DNA from: JAGVSR01 sp964589785
GTDB taxonomy: Bacteria > Pseudomonadota > Alphaproteobacteria > Rhizobiales > Hyphomicrobiaceae
Assembly: GCA_964589785.1 (NCBI GenBank)
Contig: CAZPUQ010000001.1
Span: 248,001 to 312,000, forward strand
Length of the DNA: 64,000 bases
Direction: 5' to 3'
The notes beneath the pieces were generated by a model, which saw only the letters and a list, made by a program, of their open reading frames with translations, had not been told where the DNA came from and did not search any database. The position numbers were made by a program, and so were the translations under genes. Shown in pieces: positions 59,188-64,000 of the stretch. Within the stretch, counting starts at the first letter, position 1. Each line of letters opens with the position of its first letter.

Positions 59188-61788
59188 ATGCGAGCGCCCG
59201 TCTATCCACCCCCGGCTCAGCCGACGAAAAGGAAGAGGCGGCGCAAGAGCCTGCTCTTGAGCTTCCTCGGCTGGAGCTTCGGGCTCGTCGTGATTCTCTT
59301 CGTCGCTCTGTCGGCCGGCGCGGGCTACCTGCTGTTCGAGGCCTCCAAGGAGCTGCCCGACTACGAGAGCCTGGCGCGCTACGAGCCGCCGGTAATGACG
59401 CGCATTCACGCCCACGACGGCTCGCTCATTGCTGAGTATGCGCGCGAGCGGCGCATCTTCGTGCCCATCAATACGATCCCGAAACGCGTCATCGCCGCCT
59501 TCCTGTCCGCCGAGGACGCCCGCTTCTACGATCACGGCGGCATCGACATGCAGGGCGTCGTGCGCGCGGCGGTGAAGTATGCCGAGACGAAGATGACGGG
59601 GAAGGGCGCGATCCAGGGTGCGTCCACGATCACCCAGCAGGTCGCCAAGAACTTCCTGCTGACCAGCGATCGCACGTTCGACCGCAAGATCAAGGAGGCG
59701 ATCCTCGCGATCCGCATCGAGCGCGCGTACACGAAGGACAAGATCCTCGAGCTCTACCTGAACGAGATCTACCTCGGCATCGGCGCCTACGGCGTCGCGG
59801 CGGCGGGCCTCAACTACTTCAACAAGGAGCTGAAGGACCTGACGCTGGAGGAGGCCGCCTACCTGGCCGCGCTGCCCAAGGCGCCCAACAACTACCATCC
59901 CTTCCGCAACCGCCAGAAGGCCACCGAGCGGCGCAACTGGATTCTCGATCAGATGGACGACAACGGCTACATCACGGCCGAGGAGGCGGCCGCCGCGAAG
60001 GCGAAGCCCCTGGAGGTGAAGTTCCGCCCGTCCGGGGCGCACATCTTTGCCGCCGAATATTTTGCCGAGGAGGTTCGCCGTTCCATCCACGCGCAATACG
60101 GCGAGGAGAAGCTCTACGCCGGCGGCCTGTCCGTGCGCACCACGCTCGACCCCCGCCTGCAGGAGATGGCGCGGCTGTCGCTCATCGACGGCCTCGTTGC
60201 CTACGACCGCGATCAGGGCTGGCGCGGACCTGTTGCCAAGATCGACATCTCAGGCGACTGGGGCGTTCCGCTCGGCGCCATCGACATCCCCTCCGACATC
60301 ATGCCCTGGCGGCTCGGCGTCGTCCTGCAGGCCGGCAAGGACAAGGCGGTCGTGGGGCTCAGGCCCTCGCGCCAGCAGGACGGCACGCTGACGAAGGACC
60401 GCGAGGCCGTCGAGATCACGCTCGCCGAGGTGAAATGGGCCAAGGTGCCGGCCACCAAGGCCACGGCGAAGGCGGTCACCGACATCCTCGCTGCCGGCGA
60501 CGTGATCTACGTGGCGCCGAAGGATCCGCGCAAGCTCGACGGCGTGTGGTCGCTGATGCAGATCCCCGAGGTCGGCGGCGGGCTTGTGGCCATGGACCCG
60601 CACACGGGCCGCGTGCTGGCGGTCGCCGGCGGCTTCTCCTTCGCCATGAGCCAGTTCGACCGCGTCATCCAGGCCAAGCGCCAGCCGGGCTCGTCGTTCA
60701 AGCCCTTCGTCTACGCCGCCGCCCTCGACAACGGCTATAAGCCGACGTCCATCATCCTCGACGCGCCGATCGAGATCGAGCAGGGGCCGGGCCAGGACAT
60801 CTGGAAGCCGGAGAACTACGACAAGGAGAAGTCGTTCGGTCCCACCACGCTGCGCGTCGGCGTCGAGAAATCGCGCAACCAGATGACGGTGCGCCTGGCG
60901 CAGGACGTGGGCATGCCGATCATAACCGAGTATGCGAAGCGCTTCGGCATCTACGACGACCTCCTGCCGGTGCTCTCCATGTCGCTCGGCGCGGGCGAGT
61001 CGACGCTCCTGCGCATGGCGACGGCCTATTGCATGCTTGCCAACGGCGGCAAGTACGTGCGGGCGACGCTGATCGACCGCATCCAGGACCGCTGGGGCCG
61101 CTCGGTCTGGAAGCACGATGCGCGCGAGTGCACCGGCTGCACGGCGCAAACGTGGGAGGGTCAGCCGGAGCCCGACATTCCCGATGATCGCAAGCAGATC
61201 ATCGACCCGCATACCGCCTACCAGATGACCTCGATCCTCGAAGGCGTCGTGCAGCGCGGCACGGCGACGGTCCTGAAGTCGCTCGGCCGGCCGATCGCAG
61301 GCAAGACGGGCACCACCAACGAGGAGCGCGACGCGTGGTTCGTCGGCTACACGCCCGATCTCGTGGTCGGCGTCTTCGTCGGCTTCGACACGCCGCGCCC
61401 GATGGGCAAGGGCCGCACCGGCGGCGGCGTTGCGGCGCCGATCTTCGGCGAGTTCATGAAGCGAGCCTTGGCGGACGAGCCCGCCGCACCCTTCCGCGTG
61501 CCGCCCGGACTGAAGCTCGTGCGCGTGAACCTGAAGACGGGGCTGCGCGCCACGCCTACCGATCCGCAGGCGATCCTCGAGGCGTTCAAGCCGAACGAGG
61601 AGCCAGATGATGCCTACTCGATCATTGGCTTCCAGGTGAGCGATACCGGCTCGGCCGGCGCTGCGCCCGCAGCCGGAGACAACGATGCCTATTCCCCTTC
61701 CGCAGCCGGCGCCGGATGGACGCCGACCGAGGTGCCGCCCGGGAACGCGCCCCCGCCGCGCCCGCGTCCGCCGGAGAGTGTCTGGTAG
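59188..61788 (+). CDS. mrcA: Penicillin-binding protein 1A
   Basis: 866 residues from the ATG at 59188 (a TTG nine bases earlier is possible). Bifunctional peptidoglycan synthase: short basic cytoplasmic tail, one membrane anchor (about residues 27-50), GT51 glycosyltransferase domain (SAEDARFYDHGGID, QGASTITQQVAKNFLL, KILELYLNEIYLG), an OB-like insertion, and the transpeptidase domain. The latter has SSFK (in PGSSFKPFVYA), SRN (EKSRNQMTVR) and KTGTT (AGKTGTTNEERDAWF). The tail is Pro-rich. It follows the amidase by 238 bases and precedes prfB. Confidence 0.96.
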   Translation: MRAPVYPPPAQPTKRKRRRKSLLLSFLGWSFGLVVILFVALSAGAGYLLFEASKELPDYESLARYEPPVMTRIHAHDGSLIAEYARERRIFVPINTIPKRVIAAFLSAEDARFYDHGGIDMQGVVRAAVKYAETKMTGKGAIQGASTITQQVAKNFLLTSDRTFDRKIKEAILAIRIERAYTKDKILELYLNEIYLGIGAYGVAAAGLNYFNKELKDLTLEEAAYLAALPKAPNNYHPFRNRQKATERRNWILDQMDDNGYITAEEAAAAKAKPLEVKFRPSGAHIFAAEYFAEEVRRSIHAQYGEEKLYAGGLSVRTTLDPRLQEMARLSLIDGLVAYDRDQGWRGPVAKIDISGDWGVPLGAIDIPSDIMPWRLGVVLQAGKDKAVVGLRPSRQQDGTLTKDREAVEITLAEVKWAKVPATKATAKAVTDILAAGDVIYVAPKDPRKLDGVWSLMQIPEVGGGLVAMDPHTGRVLAVAGGFSFAMSQFDRVIQAKRQPGSSFKPFVYAAALDNGYKPTSIILDAPIEIEQGPGQDIWKPENYDKEKSFGPTTLRVGVEKSRNQMTVRLAQDVGMPIITEYAKRFGIYDDLLPVLSMSLGAGESTLLRMATAYCMLANGGKYVRATLIDRIQDRWGRSVWKHDARECTGCTAQTWEGQPEPDIPDDRKQIIDPHTAYQMTSILEGVVQRGTATVLKSLGRPIAGKTGTTNEERDAWFVGYTPDLVVGVFVGFDTPRPMGKGRTGGGVAAPIFGEFMKRALADEPAAPFRVPPGLKLVRVNLKTGLRATPTDPQAILEAFKPNEEPDDAYSIIGFQVSDTGSAGAAPAAGDNDAYSPSAAGAGWTPTEVPPGNAPPPRPRPPESVW

Positions 61789-61919
61789 TGAGTGTCCGGT
61801 AGGCCGGGCGTGAGGCGCGACGCCGCCTCGCCCTGCCGTTTACACCTCGCCGCGCCGCCACTATATGCATTCGACCGAATCCCCTTCCCCCGCGAAGGCT
61901 TGTTTCCGGAGGCCACACG

Positions 61920-63057
61920 ATGCGCGCCGAAGCGCAAAAGACTGTCGATTCCATCCAAGAGGCGCTCGCGCTTCTGAGGAGGTATCTTTGACCCGGAGCA
62001 AGCCGAAGAACGTCTCGCGGAGCTGAACCGCCGCGCCGAGGATCCCTCGTTGTGGTCGAAGCCATCGGAAGCCCAGAAGGTGATGCGGCAGCGCCAGTCG
62101 CTCGAGAAATCGCTGTCGAGCTTCAAGCGCATGGAGCGCGATCTCGAGGACAATCTGACACTGATCGAGCTCGGCGAGGCCGAGGGCGACGAAGCGAGCG
62201 TGGCCGAGGCAGAAACACTTCTGACCAAGCTCGAGCACGAGGTGCAGCAGCGCAGCGTCGAGGCTCTGCTCTCGGGCGAGGCCGACGGCATGAACGCCTA
62301 CCTGGAGGTGCATGCCGGAGCCGGCGGCACGGAGAGCCAGGACTGGGCGTCCATGCTCATGCGCATGTACATGCGCTGGGCGGAGCGGCGCGGCTTCAAG
62401 GTGCGCCTCATCGACGAGAGCCCGGGCGAGGAGGCGGGGATCAAGTCGGCGACGCTGGAGATCGAGGGCGACAACGCCTTTGGCCTGCTCAAGACGGAGG
62501 CGGGCGTGCACCGACTCGTGCGCATCTCGCCCTATGATTCCAACGCCCGCCGGCACACGAGCTTTGCGTCCGTCACGGTTTATCCGGTCATCGACGACAC
62601 GATCGAGGTCGAGGTCAACCCGGCCGACGTCGAGATCACGTTCGCCCGCTCCTCGGGCGCCGGCGGCCAGCACGTGAACCGGACGGAAAGCGCGGTGCGG
62701 CTGGTGCACAAGCCGTCGGGCATCGTCATCTTCGCGCAGGAGCAGCGCTCGCAGCACCAGAACAAGGACATCGCCTTCAAGCGGCTGCGGGCGCGCCTCT
62801 ACGAGATGGAGCTCAAGCGGCGCGAGGCGCAGGCGTCCGCGGATCAGGCCGCCAAGACCGATATCGGCTGGGGGCATCAGATCAGGTCCTACGTGCTGCA
62901 GCCCTATCAGCTCGTGAAGGACCTGCGTACGGGCGAGCAGTCGACAGCCCCCGACGACGTGCTCGACGGCGACATCGATCCCTTCATCCAGGCGACGCTG
63001 TCCGCCCGCGTGAAGGGCGGCACCGGCGGCGGCGCGGTCGTGCAGGATCTCGAATAA
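61920..63057 (+). CDS. prfB: Peptide chain release factor 2 (programmed +1 frameshift)
   Basis: Two joined segments: 61920-61988 (23 codons) and 61990-63057, skipping T61989, giving 378 residues. The first segment ends Tyr-Leu at CTT-TGA; shifting +1 reads Asp and enters the main frame. The stimulatory AGGAGG at 61977-61982 precedes the CTT-TGA-C slip site. RF2 recognises UGA and UAA; low RF2 favours the shift, so expression is self-regulated. The GGQ motif is GAGGQHVNRTES. The tripeptide that reads stop codons is SPY in ISPYDSNARRHTSF instead of E. coli SPF, as in other alphaproteobacteria. GGAGG precedes the ATG. Confidence 0.96.
61977..61992 (+). promoter_or_regulatory. Programmed frameshift signal of prfB
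   Basis: The sequence AGGAGGTATCTTTGAC has an internal Shine-Dalgarno-like AGGAGG, three spacer bases, the CTT slip codon and an in-frame TGA followed by C, a poor termination context. This is the same architecture as the E. coli prfB site. It autoregulates RF2 level. Confidence 0.95.
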
Positions 63058-63061
63058 GCCC

Positions 63062-63109
63062 GCGGCGTCATCCGCCCTGACGCCTGCGGCGTCATCCACC
63101 CTGACGCGC
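63062..63109. repeat. Tandem 24-base duplication at the thiS 3' end
   Basis: Two adjacent units, 63062-63085 and 63086-63109, nearly identical (GCGGCGTCATCC-x-CCCTGACGC). The second covers the last codons of thiS on the leftward strand (Arg-Gln-Gly-Gly-stop); the first repeats the same coding signature just beyond the stop codon. It lies between the convergent prfB and thiS stops. Confidence 0.85.
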
Positions 63110-63304
63110 GGAGAGGATCTCGACGCGGTCGCCGGCTTCAAGGCGCCGGCTCGCCCGCGCGCGCGCCGGCACGAAGGCGCCGTTGACGGCGGTGGCGATC
63201 CGCGCCTCGCCGAGCTCCTGCATATCGATCAGCTCGGCCAGCGTTTCGGCACGGCTTTGACGCGCCTCGCCGTTGACGACCAGGGCTATGGGTGAGGGGC
63301 GCAT
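63092..63304 (-). CDS. thiS: Sulfur carrier protein ThiS
   Basis: 70 residues, ubiquitin-like beta-grasp protein ending in the required Gly-Gly (SARQGG), which is thiocarboxylated to donate sulfur for the thiazole ring of thiamine. It begins IALVVNGEARQSRAETLAEL and contains TAVNGAFVPARARAS and EAGDRVEILSARQGG. Usually thiG lies next to it; here the downstream neighbour is the convergent prfB, so thiG must be elsewhere or absent. MoaD is the main alternative, but the sequence fits ThiS better. It follows the coiled-coil gene by 20 bases. Confidence 0.9.
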   Translation of the reverse strand: MRPSPIALVVNGEARQSRAETLAELIDMQELGEARIATAVNGAFVPARARASRRLEAGDRVEILSARQGG

Positions 63305-63324
63305 GGGGCACCGCGTCCTTGCCG

Positions 63325-63699
63325 TCAGCTCAGGAGCCGGCCTTCGAGCTGAATGATGCAGCTATCGATATTGTGCAGGATCTCTTCGGTGTGTTGGAGG
63401 TCTTTTTCCAACCGCTCGACGTCCTCGGCATGATCGTCGTCGCTGAAGACGGAGGAGAGCCGGGCGAGAGTGGCCATGAAGCCGCCGGAGCGCCGGGTCC
63501 TGGCCGCCGCCTTCTCGGCCTTGGCCTCGGCCGTCCTGGCCCGTTTCAGCTCGCTCGCTACGCGGCGCTTCAGAAGGGCCACCTCCTTCTTCTTGTGCCG
63601 CAACTCCTTGATCGCGGCTTTCGCTTCCGTTGCCGAGCCGACTTTGACCTTCACCTCCGTGCCGGTGATGGTGGCGTAGCGCATCTCCCGCAACTGCAT
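63325..63699 (-). CDS. Coiled-coil hypothetical protein
   Basis: 124 residues from the ATG at 63699. After a short lead (MRYATITGTEVKVKVGSA) the protein is dominated by Lys/Ala/Glu-rich helices (about 25-75, including IKELRHKKKEVALLKRRVAS) and a second helix with DDHAEDVERLEKDLQHTEEI. A long coiled coil is predicted. No family recognised. It lies 20 bases upstream of thiS on the same strand and may share a transcript, but nothing suggests a role in thiamine synthesis. Confidence 0.7.
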   Translation of the reverse strand: MQLREMRYATITGTEVKVKVGSATEAKAAIKELRHKKKEVALLKRRVASELKRARTAEAKAEKAAARTRRSGGFMATLARLSSVFSDDDHAEDVERLEKDLQHTEEILHNIDSCIIQLEGRLLS

Positions 63700-63980
63700 G
63701 CGTCGTCGTCCTTGCCGGCGAGCCGTCCCCGAATCCGCGCCGAGGCTACACGGCCCGGCCCCGGCCGTCAGCCGCAACGCCACACTCTGCTGCTTCTACA
63801 ACTCCGGTCCATTAACGCCGCGATGGCGCGGGATTGGACAAATAGGGCCTGGGCTGACTAACGAGCACGGAGCGTTCCTGCAAGATCCCAGCTGCGACAT
63901 CGGCGCGCTGACCCTGGCTCGGGGCGGTGCAACCCCGTATCGGATGGCGCAAATACAAGACACTCAGGACCCGCAACCCC

Positions 63981-64000
63981 GTGAACATCCTCGGTATCGT
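63981..64000 (+). CDS. Possible start of a rightward gene, truncated by the window
   Basis: The last 20 bases read GTG-AAC-ATC-CTC-GGT-ATC, giving a plausible beta-strand start MNILGI seen at the beginning of several enzyme families. A weak CAGGA lies about 14 bases upstream. Too little sequence is present to name a family or be sure it is coding. Confidence 0.25.

Noticed and set aside
61920..61991. prfB as a frameshifted pseudogene or sequencing error
   Set aside because: The TGA lies exactly at the known autoregulatory RF2 frameshift site with its stimulatory AGGAGG.
1..64000. tRNA genes, insertion sequences, prophage or integrase signatures
   Set aside because: Reading both strands I found no tRNA cloverleaf motifs apart from the tmRNA acceptor, no transposase or integrase frames, and no long terminal repeats.

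Overview
The window is GC-rich chromosomal DNA of an alphaproteobacterium, most probably order Hyphomicrobiales. The evidence is a circularly permuted two-piece tmRNA gene with the tag ANDNYAEAALAA, an alphaproteobacterial SspB, the gene order rne - amidase - mrcA - prfB, small alphaproteobacterial families (DUF4169 with a ribbon-helix-helix partner, DUF2065), and a D-glycerate dehydrogenase that closely resembles, from memory, the Hyphomicrobium methylovorum enzyme. That last point hints at a methylotrophic, serine-cycle relative of Hyphomicrobiaceae. I saw no tRNA, rRNA, CRISPR array, transposase or integrase.

Layout. 1-3560: ribbon-helix-helix protein, DUF4169, fumC, a small unknown, sspB and ssrA. 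3690-5864: CPBP membrane protease, thyA, folA. 5960-9972: hflK-hflC-DUF2065 and a Do-type periplasmic protease (membrane and envelope quality control). 10137-12452: psd-pssA (phosphatidylethanolamine synthesis) and rfbC. 12456-22343: a leftward run of an unknown exported protein, exbB, exbD, tonB, a soluble histidine kinase and a HerA-like ATPase, opposite a rightward TonB-dependent receptor and a second probable outer-membrane barrel. The two rightward genes share an upstream 13-mer.

22821-36279 is a Wzx/Wzy-type exopolysaccharide locus: Wza-like export lipoprotein, outer-membrane barrel, Wzc-like co-polymerase with a degenerate P-loop, undecaprenyl-phosphate sugar phosphotransferase, polymerase, flippase and four glycosyltransferases. 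Together they would prime a sugar on undecaprenyl phosphate, extend it, flip it, polymerise it and export it. 36553-42518: a methyltransferase, an unknown, D-glycerate dehydrogenase, patatin-like lipase, tadA, an rRNA pseudouridine synthase, rsmD and a bactofilin. 42625-53341 (all leftward): mutL, pgi, aat, an FkbM methyltransferase, accC-accB-aroQ, a DsbA-like oxidoreductase, a BepA-like M48 protease and an M15-type peptidase. 53762-63699: rne, then rightward amidase, PBP1A and prfB (with an intact programmed +1 frameshift site), and finally leftward thiS and a coiled-coil protein.

Most of the window is core genome. The least ordinary parts are the TonB region with its co-directional kinase and ATPase, the polysaccharide locus, and several short duplications. 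I found no clear candidate for a wholly new system; the TonB/receptor region is the best place to look.
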